From Agrostemma githago (lineage: Eukaryota > Streptophyta > Magnoliopsida > Caryophyllales > Caryophyllaceae), in NCBI GenBank assembly GCA_958450325.1, contig OY288257.1, positions 8,575,873 through 8,639,872 of the forward strand: DNA of 64,000 bases. Reading direction: 5' to 3'. The notes beneath the pieces were generated by a model that did not search any database, was not told where the DNA came from, and saw nothing but the letters and a program-made list of their open reading frames with translations. This document shows, piece after piece, positions 34,697 to 45,422 of this stretch (position 1 is its first letter; each line of letters opens with the position of its first letter). Made by a program: the position numbers and the translations under genes.

Positions 34697-36599
34697 TTGG
34701 GCCGGTTATGATGGTCAGCTTGACGGCCCCAGCTACAGATTTTGGGCTTCCATCAAAAGCCTGGATAGTTTGTGCAGTAGGAAGGTAGTCAGCCTCGGTA
34801 ATGCCGAGAGCCTTAGCAGTCCTTAAAGGAAGTACATTCACAGCTGATCCGTCATCTATTAGGGTCATAGGTAGATATTTGCCCCGACAAATCACCGTGA
34901 TATATAGGGCCAGGTTGTGGGTGGCCCCAAACGGTGGTAGATCTGATTCAGAGAAGGTGATAAGTGGGCCTTCTCCTTTGGACTTGCCCTTGAGGTGAGG
35001 TAGAATAGTGGCTACCATTTCGGTGGGAGTAACCAGCGAGTCTACCTTGATTTCATCGAGAGCCTTGGTAAGTGCTGCTTGATGTTCTTGAGAACTGACC
35101 AAAAGTTGCCATATAGTAAGATCGGTTCGGACCCTCTTTAGTTGCTTGACTAGGGCCGTGTCGGTGTCTGTTTCTTCAAGTGTAGAGTCCGTCTTGGCGG
35201 GTTCAGTGACGGATCGTGGGGCCGAAGGTCCGGCCGTGATGACATGGGCGCCGGCCAGGGCCTTGGTTTTGGCCTTTCGGATCTCTTCGAGAGTGATGGG
35301 GACGGTTTCCCCTTTAGCCAAGTAAACATCATCCTCATCGTCATTCCATATCCCGTTGATTTGGGGAATGAAAGGGGAAATGAGATGAGTACAATCGACT
35401 ATTTCTCCAGTAAAAATGGCGTGAGTAGCAAGATGGTTGTTTTTGTTACTGGGCTTATCGCTGGGTAACGGTATCTTCCCACTCTCGATCAGATTTTGAA
35501 TGAGATGCTTTAACTTCCAGCATTTTTTAGTGTCATGCCCGTTGCCTTGGTGATAGTGGCAATAGGCCTGAGCGTTGTAGCTTTTGGACCGTTTCTCGAC
35601 AGGAACCTCTGGCATTGGGCCTATAGGTTGGATCAGGCCCTTAGAAGATAGCCTTTGTAAGGCGTCGGCATAAGTAGTCCCTATGTCAGTGAATACTCGG
35701 GCTGGAGTATTCTTTTTGGTTGAGGAGTCTAGCAAATTAACCTCGTCGAAGATGCTTCGGGCCGCACTTGTAGTTGCGGGCTTGCCAGAAGACGAACTGG
35801 CTCCTTGATAACCCTTTGTAGAGGCCTTAGTAAGGCTCTCTAACCTTAAATCGTCTTCGATTCTTGTACCCATCTCGGTTAAGGTGGCGAAATTGGGTAT
35901 GATGGCGTACCGGAGATGGATCCGGTAAGATAGGAGGAGGTTTTTCACAAAGGCCTCCACTAGTACCTTTTCGCTGGGCTTGTCGACCAGCTTGACACTT
36001 TCGGCCCTCCACCTTTGGAGGTATTTGGTGAAACCCTCCTTAGGCTCTTGGGCCATGACCTTCAGAGTACGCATGGTTGTCTGGATCTCAGTATTGTCCG
36101 CATAGTTTCGGGCGAACTCTGTTGCGACATCGTCCCAAGTTTTGTATTTCTTGGAATCAAGCCTGTAGTACCAAGCTTTCGGGTGTTTCTCGAGCGAGGA
36201 GGCAAACAAATGTTTGAACATGTTTGACTTAACCCCCTTAAGGGCCATAAATTCCTTGAAAACCCGGATATGTAATACCGGGTCTTCAGTTCCGTCGAAC
36301 ATTGGGAGGCCCGTCAGGTTGAGATTGGCGGGCAATTCGTCGATTAGAGGCGCATAAGTCTGAGCATTCTCCATGTGAATCGAGTTGTGGGTCGATAAGT
36401 GGACCTGCTCTTGTAGTTTGAGGACTGCGCTAGTCAATTCGGCTAAAGGCCCATGAGTTTCGTCTTCACCCCTCGGCCTGTCCTGCTCTATGGCGCTAAC
36501 CCGGGTAACGATGGCGATCTGGTCGCCTCTGATTCGGTCGAGTTGTTCTTGGATCTTGGCCAATGAAGCGTTCAGTTGATCAATAGAGTCCTTAGTCAT
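34671..36599 (-). pseudogene. Tat gag and start of protease
   Basis: 642 codons. After an N-terminal coiled-coil-like segment (MTKDSIDQLNASLAKIQEQ) comes the retrotransposon gag domain at about residues 110-260, with PMFDGTEDP and KAWYYRLDSKKYKTWDDVATE. A degenerate zinc knuckle (CHYHQGNGHDTKKC) lies near 350. The aspartic protease active-site motif LIDDGSAVNVLP is near 600. Gag packages element RNA and protease matures the polyprotein. A one-base frameshift near 34685 ends the frame early at 34671. Confidence 0.88.
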
Positions 36600-36967
36600 G
36601 GTTCTGGTGTGAGGTGGCCTGTCTGTAAGAACACCGCGTAATCAGCGACTGGCCCAAATCATAGAACTAAAGTACATCCCGAGCAAAGGAAGAAAGGAAG
36701 TTAAGAAGGAAATGACTCAGAAAAGACATCTAGACGGATGACTTGTGAAAGGTGGACCTCCTTTAGAATCCAGCTGTGTGGGCTGGGCCTTGTTCGGAAG
36801 GAGGTTCACGTGAGACATTCCCCAGACTTTTAGACTCGATTGTGTAGACGGGCCAACCCTTGTAGGAGTATGTCCTACGTGGGTGGGCCTTGCCTTAGTA
36901 TAATAAGGCGGACTGGGATAGGGAGGAAATCCGTGATATAAGATCGACGGAGTTTCGACGCTAGGAA

Positions 36968-37598
36968 TCTGGGTATCCTCAGCCATATCTAAAACAATGA
37001 AATCAACAGGTATAAAGAATTTACCTATCCTAACAGGGACATCTTCTAAAACTCCTAGGGGACGTTTGACTGACCTATCAGCCATCTGAAGAGTCACACT
37101 TGTGACTTTAAGCTGACCCATATTCAGTTTCTCGCAAACTGAATAGGGCATGACACTGACACTTGCACCCAAATCACATAAAGCTTTATCGATTATATGG
37201 GTGCCTATGGTGCATGGTATGGAAAAATTACCCGGGTCTTTCAGTTTGGGTGGAGACTTACTTTGAATTAAAGCACTACACTCAGCAGTAAAAGCAATAG
37301 TCTCATGTTCATTAAAGTTCCTCTTACGAGTCAGAATATCTTTCATAAATTTTGCGTAAGAGGGTACCTGGGTAATTAATTTCGTGAAGGGAACGGTTAC
37401 CTGGAGATTTTTGACGACCTCCATAAACTTACTGAACTGGTTCTCGACCTTCTTATTCTTCAACCGGCTAGGAAAAGGAACTTGAATTTTGACCTGTTCA
37501 GCAGCTTTATCTTGTAGAACACCCGTTTCCGCTTCAGCATCAGACGGCTTATCAGCAGCGACCGTCTCGGATCTGGAACCTGCCTCTGGAATAGTCGG
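36968..37598 (-). pseudogene. Athila-like protease, truncated
   Basis: In frame with gag beyond its TGA stop. The stretch holds the conserved RLKNKKVENQFSKFMEVVKN region, and the aspartic protease active-site equivalent LCDLGASVSVMPYSVCEKLN. After DMAEDTQIP the reading passes into unrelated Tat leader sequence, so the open frame continuing to 36717 is chimeric and without meaning. Confidence 0.82.
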
Positions 37599-37744
37599 TC
37601 AACTATCAGGGATAGTCGGTCGACTATTGGTAATAGTCGGTCGACTATCAGGGATAGTCGGTCGACTATTTTTCTCCATACCTGCAGTTTCTGTTAATCT
37701 GTCAATGATAGTCGACCGACTATCTGAAATAGTCGGTCGACTAT
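37591..37744 (-). repeat. ATAGTCGGTCGACTAT palindromic repeats in gag 3' end
   Basis: Six copies: 37591-37606, 37612-37627, 37633-37648, 37654-37669, 37708-37723 and 37729-37744. The first four are spaced exactly 21 bp, i.e. seven codons. Each is a hairpin with 7-8 base arms (AATAGTCG/CGACTATT) around a two-base spacer. The same motif occurs four times in the LTR of this element. Confidence 0.92.
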
Positions 37745-39416
37745 TATTGACCAGTTCGTCATTCACAGCAGTTTCAACAGTTTTTAACGATACATCATCA
37801 TCTATTACATCCTCAATTACATCATCCACAATAACAGAATTATGGTAACTAGGCATCTTGGGCTCGTCATAAGTAAGGCCGCTACGAAGCTGAATCGCGT
37901 TGGCTGTATCGTGCGGTTTTTCCAGCTGTGACGGTAGTGTGCCCGGTTGCCTAGCAGACTGATTTGTGGCAAGTTGCGCCACCTGCGTCTCCAACATCTT
38001 GATCTGTGCATCTTTGGATTGGTCGCTTTTCTGCATCTGGATCATAAGAGATTGCATCATACTCTTCAATTCCTGATATTCGCTAGGAACTGGAGTCGGA
38101 GTCACGGGCGGTGGAGGAAAAATAGCAAGAGGTTGAGTTGGCGGTGGAAGAGTTAGAGGCTTTTGGAAGCCTTGTAGTTGTCCGCGATGAGGCGGAACAT
38201 AAGCTTGTTGCTTCGGCTGAGGAACTGGGTTCAACACATTCTGACTCGTCCAACTGAAGTTCGGATGCTCCCTAGTCCTCTCATTGTAGTAATTAGAATA
38301 GGGATTACCTTGCTTGAAGTGTTGAAAAGCTAGAACTTGTTCCATCCCGGTCATACATTCCCCCGCGCTATGGCCTTCGATACCACATCGCTCACACATT
38401 ACCTCCTGTTTGATCATGGCATGGACAGTTTGCTGATTCGACTCGTTTCTATGAGGCGGATTCTGAATTTTGTCGAGACGGGCATGAAGATGATAAAATT
38501 GAGCCATAATCTCACTAGTTTCCGCCGCGGCTACCCGAACACTACCCCTCGGATTTCCATATTCGGCTCTATGCGTGGCCATCTCCTCGATCAATTTCCA
38601 ACCATTGTCATCATCAACATTGTTTTGGAAACGTCCGTTAGCTGCACCATCAAGAATAGCACGATTATCATCAAATAAACCGTTATAAAATTGATTACAT
38701 AAAAACCATGGTTCAAATCCGTGGTGGGGAATAGAACGGACTAGATCCTTAAATCTAGTCCATGTTTCGTTAAGATCTTCCAATGGTCCTTGCTTAAAAC
38801 TGGTTATCTGACTCCATATCTGATAGTTGCGCTGAGGAGGGTAGTAATGCTTATAAAAAGCAAGCGCCAACGAGTTCCAGTCATTAATATTGGCTGCTGC
38901 TTTATCCAAGTCTCGATACCATCTACGGGCTGGACCTGCAAGAGAAAATGGAAATAAGGCCTCCATTACTTGTTCCTGTGTTACCCCGGGAGCAATTGGA
39001 ATCGAACAACAATAATCAGTAAATGTTTCCATATGCTGTCCGGGGTCTTCGTTTTTATTGCCCGAGAAGGTATTTCGCTCCACTAAATTGATATAAGCGG
39101 GGCGAATCTCGAAAGAGCCTGTGGTAGGAGTCGGTAGCTTCCATCCTTTCGGGATGTTAGCCTGAGTCGGCTCGGAGTGAGTGGAAAGCTTCGGCGACAT
39201 GATTGTAATTGAGATATCTGACTCCGCGTCTGATTGGGTACTTGAGTCGTCCTCTTCGTGAGACGAATATTCCACTTCTAGGTTAGTGGAAACTGGGTCA
39301 AGCAAATTAGATTTCTCCGCTTGACGTATTTCCCTCCAAAAACTCCGTCTAGCTCGTAAAGTCTTCTCGGGTTCAGGATCAAAAGGATGAATCTCGGACC
39401 TGTTAGACCTAGGCAT
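37599..39416 (-). pseudogene. Athila-like gag with SRPTI repeat tail
   Basis: 605 codons from MPRSNRSEIHPFDPEPEKTL. The gag domain lies at about residues 115-245 (AGPARRWYRDLDKAAANIND). A CCHC-type knuckle (CERCGIEGHSAGEC) lies at about 341-354. A proline/glutamine-rich stretch follows. The C-terminus is built from NSRPTIPD-like repeats encoded by a 21 bp DNA repeat. The terminal TGA is the CGA arginine codon of one repeat changed to TGA, after which the same frame continues into protease. The frame was therefore one longer gag-protease ORF. Confidence 0.88.
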
Positions 39417-39512
39417 ACACAGAACTAAGAAGGAAAATATGAGAATCGTCTCAAGGAACGAAAGTTCCCTGAGACAAAAGATAAACTAAAAAGACAAGTA
39501 AAATTAACCGTC

Positions 39513-39530
39513 TCCCCGGCAACGGCGCTA
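39513..39530 (-). promoter_or_regulatory. Athila-like primer binding site
   Basis: On the minus strand, TAGCGCCGTTGCCGGGGA starts five bases after the LTR. It corresponds to the usual TGGCGCCGTTGCCGGGGA (tRNA-Asp complement, from memory) with one G to A change at its second base. Confidence 0.8.
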
Positions 39531-39535
39531 AAATT

Positions 39536-40862
39536 TGATAAGCTAATCGTATACCTATCAAAAATAACCAACTACGGTCTAACTAAAAATATAGCTAGGG
39601 AAGTCGGGATCGAATTCACAGGGAGAAAAATAAATTCTACTCGTAATTAAAGTCTATCTACGTAACAAATCGGGGGTTTTTAATTGTGTTTATTTAAACT
39701 AAAAGTAGTGAAGGAAAGAGAATTAAAAGGGAAGAAATAACTAAAATAAAATAAGATGAATAAAGATGAATAAATATATGGAGGGAAAACTAGGATTGTC
39801 GGTTCACTACGAATCTCATATGGTCACGGTCTAAGTCACAGGTCTGTCGCAGATATTGGTCTAAGGGGTATTGAAAAGGTTCTTCCGGTCCGCTATTCAC
39901 CCTAGCATGCTTCTAACGACTTCCGATCTTATTAGGGCAAACTAATGTGTTGTAGTAGGTCTAACTTTTATCAGGCTTCCGATCTTAGGTTCAAGTTTAC
40001 CGAATTCAATTAATCAATCATGCGCATTAACTGACTAATCACGATTATATGCTACAATTGACAACTCAGACACAAAATCATTGACAGATCTATAAATTAT
40101 TTAGCGACCACATTCAATTCGCAGATCCCCTAAATCCTAGCGAGGGAAATTAGCTACTCATAATTAATTTAAGAACATCAAGATTAATCAAAGATTTTAC
40201 TAGACTAAACATGATAAATAATAATAAATTTACGACAAGCATAAAACAATAATTAAGAATAATTAAATATGAAGAAGAAAACAATCAAGAACAAAGAAGA
40301 AGGAAGGAAGATTAATAAAATTACCAAAGGAATGAAGGCGATTCGAATCCGAAATTCTTACAATAACCGAGGTTTGGGAAGAAATTAAACTAGAGAGAAT
40401 AAGAGTAGAGAAGAATTCTAAAAGAAATCTAAAGAGTAGTAAGTTGTTCTAAATTCTAAAAGTGGCTGAAAAGCCCTATTTATACAGCTTAGGATGAGTT
40501 AAAACGGTTTAGGAAATAACTTGCTGAATAAGAAATCTGTCTGCGGCCCAGACAATAGTCGGCCAACTATTATAATAGCCGGTCGACTATTGATTCATAA
40601 ACTTGACCTCTGCAGCTCCAGAATAGTCGGCCGATTATCTTAATAGTCGGTCGACTATTATCCAGTTCAGCGAACATCTCCTTCCAGCTTCGCTTTGGCC
40701 CGGTTTTGGTTCGTTTTAGCTCCTTTGTCTTCCGTTTCTGCAAAAGGACAATACACACCACAAAGTAGCCAATTCGGGGCAAAATAATAGTTTTCACTAT
40801 TCAATAAACACGAGAATGCGCGTAGAAAAGGCATAAAAAGTGTATATAAAATACGCGCATCA
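39536..40862 (-). repeat. Athila-like 5' LTR
   Basis: 1,327 bp. On the minus strand it starts TGATGCGCG at 40862 and ends TTATCA at 39536, directly before the primer site. A TATA box (TATAAATAG on the minus strand) lies at 40476-40484. Four palindromic motif copies lie upstream at 40555-40658. Confidence 0.85.
40555..40658 (-). repeat. ATAGTCGGTCGACTAT palindromic repeats in LTR U3
   Basis: Copies at 40555-40570, 40575-40590, 40623-40638 and 40643-40658, paired at 20 bp spacing. They lie about 70-180 bases upstream of the LTR TATA box. They match the gag-encoded repeats at 37591-37744. Confidence 0.9.
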
Positions 40863-41555
40863 AATATATTGCTTGAGTAGTGTATATATATACTACAATT
40901 GGTCGTTTTGACTTTTTTTTGGAATCGGTGAAAGTTGTACGAAAGTGCGAATGTTTTTTGACGAAAAACTTGTCGGTAGGAATAGAATGTCTAATGAGTA
41001 ACGATTATCAGAACCCTGCGACACAATATAACATGAAATACGAGTATATATAACTTGTTTCGACTGATTCCGACACATATAAAAACGTAATCTTATGACT
41101 TTTAAAAGTTTCCATTTGAATCAAAATGACTCTTATATAATCCGAGGAACATCATTGCGCGATTTTCAACCACTTTTATTTCGAATATCCGAATTATCAA
41201 AATAAAATCCCCACGCAAAATTCGAACACTCATTTTTCGATAATCATTTCGATTTTTTTATTTTTTTTCCGCTCGACGATTTATTAAATCTATTTCTAAA
41301 TAATTGTTGGTTTTATTTACCTTACATTATAAGCAACATTTATTATGATTAGGACATTAATTACACCACCCTACTACCTTCTTCCAACACAAAATTAAAT
41401 TTCCTACGCGTATGCCTCAATTACAAGCAATTTTTTCACCTGCACCTAATAATATACCTACTCTGTCTCGATCATTTATTTACTTTTAATCAAAATATTC
41501 CTCACAAATATTAAAAAGAAATCGAGATAGAAAGAGAGTAACCACAACATTTTTC

Positions 41556-41603
<48 letters not shown>

Positions 41604-41727
41604 CATACATACATACATACATACAATATCTAAGCTGTCAACCTACTGTTTTTAGCTATATCTTACTTCAACATTTCTCAAACTCTCAAACCACATTCAT
41701 ATAATAAAAATACCGACTAAGATCCCT
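40863..41727. other. AT-rich spacer with microsatellites
   Basis: No gene is seen. A (TA)n tract at about 41562-41598 runs into a (CATA)n tract to about 41625. The 5' end of the LINE probably starts near 41728. Confidence 0.5.
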
Positions 41728-41917
41728 CTAGGGTTTCCTTGGGAGGGTGGTGGTCCCTAGGGTTCCTAGGCCTGACAGCTGCTTTTGCAGGCCTTTTTCG
41801 ACTGTTTTTTCCATCATTGATCATCCTAAATCTTTGCTTTTTTGGCTTTTTGTGCATCTTTTGTTCGTGTGACGTGAAATAGTGCATTAGGGTTTCCCTT
41901 TCTGTTCTCTATCCCTG

Positions 41918-43219
41918 ATGGCTGAACATCATCGGTTACCGGAGATCAATCTCAACGACGAGATGCCGAATGACCGTCGGGAAGAGGACGGCACTGGCCC
42001 GGTGGCTGATCTGGAGTGGGTGGCTGGAGAGGAAGAGGAGGGGGCGGAAGCGGTTGTGAGAAACTGTATCGTGTGTCGGTTATGGACTGATCGTAATATC
42101 AATCTGAAAGCCGTCATCGATACGATGAGTAGGGTGTGGACGGTTAGGGCTCGTGTGGCTGGAGAGATAGTGGACAGACCAACGAAACTCCTGACTTTCT
42201 AATTCGACGATGAAGCAGACAAAGCACGAGTCCTGAGAGAACAGCCCTGGCACTTCGAACTCCTTGTCATGGCGGATCTTGAGGGTGACGCGATTCCTAC
42301 CGAGCTACCCCTTTTTTACTCTCCTATTTGGGCACGCATTTATGACCTCCCAGTTATGGGGAGGGGAAATCTGGAGAACGTCGTCAATATTGGCAATATC
42401 CTAGGATCTTTTGTTACGATGGACAAATCGATAAACCCTGCGATCAACCGCTCGCTACGACTCAGGATGGTCATTGACATCAGGAAACCACTTACGGACT
42501 CCCTAACCTTGAAACAGAAAGGAGGGAAAATGTGGACCGCTAGGGTGGCCTATGAAAGCTTACCTCTATACTGTTATGTGTGTGGGCACGTAGGCCACGG
42601 GGAAAAGGATTGTAAGGAGAGGATAGGTCCTATAGGGGAAGGGCGAAAGTTCGGGGATTGGTTAAGGGCTTCACCGTGGAAGATTGCGCGAGCTAATAGT
42701 GAACAAAGAGCAACCCACGAGCCAAAGTGCTCTAGGAAGCTTTTCAACGATGATGAGGAGCAGGCTAGGGCGGAGGCACACGAACTGGGGAAGATGGTGG
42801 AGATGCTGCGTGGGGTCTCGTTGATGGAGGAGGGATCAGGGAAAAGTAGTTTTGGGAAATCGGGGTTGAGGAGAGATGGGTCGGCTGATGGGTCTAGTTC
42901 AGCTAGACCACGACCTAACTCTCCTGGAGTTTCGAGCAGGGCAGAGGTGAGTTCGATCGGGGGCACCAACAGGCACAGCAAACCTTTTGTTGCGGTGAGA
43001 CGTGCTACGGGGTTAGGAATGACAGCTGCGATTCCACCACGGGGAGTTGGGGTGGGTGGGCAGGGGAGGAAGAGGGACCGTGTCGTGGAGGGAGACCACG
43101 AGAATAATGTTGAATTGCTTCATCGTCGTAAAATGGGTAAGAGTTCTGATGATATGGTGCTGGACGTCAACCAGAAAGTAACGAAGACCGGGGGTGACCG
43201 GCTTCGTGAAGAGCAATGA
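41918..43219 (+). pseudogene. LINE ORF1 (DUF4283, CCHC zinc knuckle)
   Basis: Plant LINE ORF1 protein, probably RNA-binding. It starts MAEHHRLPEINLND, has the DUF4283-type region and a zinc knuckle CYVCGHVGHGEKDC (about 42569-42610). A serine/arginine-rich tail follows. An in-frame TAA at 42200-42202 splits it into 94 and about 338 codons. Otherwise the frame is open. Confidence 0.85.
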
Positions 43220-45420
43220 AAATTCTGAGCTGGAACTGTCAGGGGTTGGGCAATCCCCTGACGGTGAATACCCTCCAGGATCGGTGTTGGAGGGAGGGCC
43301 CGGACATCGTTTTCGTCATGGGAACGATGTTGAAGGCGGGGGAGTTAGAAAAAGTTATGAATAAATGTGGGTTTACGAGAGGTTTATGTGTGAGTAGTGT
43401 TGGGAGGGCTGGGGGACTTGGCTTATGGTGGAGGAATATGGATGCTAACCTTGTTACCTACGATAATAATCACATCTGTATCGAGGTCAAGGGCAGTGGG
43501 GGTGTTAACAGTTGGCGGGCGGTGGGAATTTATGGCTGGCCCGGGGCGAGAGATAAACACAGAACCTGGTCTCTCTTACGTCGGTTGCACATTGGCCATA
43601 ATTCCCCTCAGGTGATGTTTGGGGACTTCAACGAAATTTTGAGTATGGATGAGAAGGATGGCGGAGCTGTTCGAGGGGATCGAGAAATGAACCTTTTTCG
43701 GGATACACTCCTTGAGTGTGACTTGCATGACCTTGGTTTCTGTGGCAACAAGTACACTTGGCAGAGAGGTAGAGTGGTTGGTCGCATTATTCGGGAGCGA
43801 TTGAATCGGTTCGTGGCAAATCTGGCCTGGTCCCGCTTGTTCCCGGAGGCTTGTGTGAATCATCTTGCCATATATGCCTCGGACCACGCGCCAATTTTTC
43901 TTACCACAGAGGTGGATGGTCGACGAAAGGGGAGGAGGAAGCGTTTCAAGTTCGAGGCTATGTGGTTGTCGGAGACCGGATGTCGTGATGTGATTACAGA
44001 AGCCTGGGAGTCTAGCGGCGGATTGGGCATTGAAAACCGTATTGGAAATTGTGCGAAAGTGCTGACTGGGTGGGCTAGGCAAACCTTTGGTAGCCTGAAG
44101 AAGAAGATCCGTGAGGGGAAGGAGGAGCTGCTGTCTTGGCAAAAATGTGACCCGTCGGCGGAAATGCTTGCTAACTGTAGTCTCATTGTGGCTGATCTTG
44201 ATTTATGGAGGCGACAACACGAAACTTATTGGTACAGTCGGGCGAGAAAGACGGAGATGCGGGATGGTGACAAAAACACCAAGTATTTTCACCATAAAGC
44301 GTCCCAACGAAGACGACGGAATACCATTAAGGGTCTTGAGGATGATCAAGGAGGCTGGCATGACGAGGAGGAGGCAATTGCTAGTATTGCTACCGACTAT
44401 TTCGGCGACCTTTTTAGGTCCCAAGGTGCCCAGGGGGTGGAATCGGTCACGGGTGGGTGATATGAACCAATGCCTTGGGTCTCCACTAGCTGCCGAGGAG
44501 ATCAAAGGCGCGCTTTTTGACATGCACCCTAATAAAGCACCAGGGCCTGACGGTATGCATGCTCTCTTCTATCAAAAACATTGGGACATTGTGGGCCCGG
44601 ATATTTGTGCATTTATTCAGTCTTGGTGGGCAGGGGACCGTGAGTTGGGGATAAATGATACTTCCGTTGTCCTGATCCCAAAGGTTTCGGACCCCCGTCG
44701 TATGACGGAATTTCGTCCCATTAGTCTTTGTAATGTGTTATACAGAATTATATCTAAGGTAATGGCTAATAGACTAAAACCCCTCATGAATTTAATTATT
44801 TCGGAGGAGCAAAGCGCCTTTACACGTGACCGTCTCATCACGGATAATGCGCTTATAGCCTTTGAAATCTTCCATGCTATGAAAAGAGGTGGCGAGGGGA
44901 AAAATGGGAATATTGCCCTTAAACTTGATATGAGTAAGGCATATGACAGAGTCGAATGAGATTTTTTGGAGGCCATGATGTTGTCGATGGGTTTTGAGGA
45001 AAGTTGGGTTAGGAGAATTATGAGGTGTGTTACGTCGGTGTCTCATGCCTTTGTGATTAATGGGAACCTTAGGGGCAGGGTGATCCCGACTAGGGGGTTG
45101 AGGCAGGGTGACCCTATTTCCCCCTATCTGTTTCTTATGTGTGCAGATGCGTTCTCCTATCTGATTAGGCGTGCTGTTCGGAATGGAGATATTCATGGTA
45201 TCCGTGTGTGCAGAGGCGCCCCTGTAATTTCGCATCTATTTTTTTGCAGATGACAGTATCCTTTTTGCTAGAGCGACCTTGGCAGAATGCTCGAAAATAG
45301 CTGAGATAATCAGCATGTATGAAAGAGCATCGGGACAGAAAATCAATTATGCCAAAACGGAGGTTGTGTATAGTAAGAAGGTTACAGATCGGGTAAGAAA
45401 TGAGATTGGGCAAGTAATGG
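43216..45420 (+). pseudogene. LINE ORF2: endonuclease and reverse transcriptase, broken
   Basis: It starts MKILSWNCQGLGNP, the apurinic-type endonuclease motif. GDFNEI and ASDHAPI complete the endonuclease (about 43216-43900). Reverse transcriptase blocks follow: NKAPGPDG, RPISLCNV, KLDMSKAYDRVE, RQGDPISPYLF and FADDSI. Damage: a frameshift near 44440-44455, a TGA replacing a tryptophan codon at 44957-44959, and one extra T in the run near 45240 just before FADD. It would target-prime its own reverse transcription if intact; this copy cannot. Confidence 0.88.
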
Positions 45421-45422
45421 GG

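Larger units (their letters stand above)
23339..36967 (-). mobile_element. Tat-lineage Ty3/gypsy element, 5'-truncated
   Basis: Reading right to left: remnant leader (36967-36605), gag and protease (36599-34671), protease to reverse transcriptase linker (34620-33445), solo LTR insertion (31700-33447), pol (31699-28470), an opposite-strand extra gene (26400-28129), polypurine tract, and 3' LTR (25785-23339). The 5' LTR, primer site and first part of the leader are missing. The remaining leader joins an Athila-like fragment at about 36967. The pol order RT, degenerate RNase H, archaeal-type RNase H, integrase is the hallmark of the Tat lineage. LTR start and several blocks match the LARD at 9392-18194, so the two belong to one related group. 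Confidence 0.88.
36968..40862 (-). mobile_element. Athila-like Ty3/gypsy fragment (5' LTR, PBS, gag, protease)
   Basis: Right to left: 5' LTR (40862-39536), primer binding site (39530-39513), gag (39416-37599) and protease (to about 36968). It stops abruptly in the protease region after DMAEDTQIP, where Tat leader sequence begins. Reverse transcriptase, integrase and the 3' LTR are absent. The gag and PSRLKNKKVENQFSKF/CDLGASVSVMP sequences are characteristic of Athila-type elements. Confidence 0.88.
41728..45422 (+). mobile_element. L1-type LINE, decayed and cut by a gypsy insertion
   Basis: A non-LTR retrotransposon with ORF1 (41918-43219) and ORF2 (43216 onward) overlapping by ATGA. ORF2 carries the endonuclease and reverse transcriptase. 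It stops inside the reverse transcriptase region at about 45417-45422, where the LTR of the next element begins. The 3' end and tail should lie beyond the window. The 5' limit is approximate. Confidence 0.85.

Noticed and set aside
36717..36967. Open frame continuing after the Athila protease
   Set aside because: It reads through the chimeric junction into Tat leader sequence on the same strand; it is not a real protein end.
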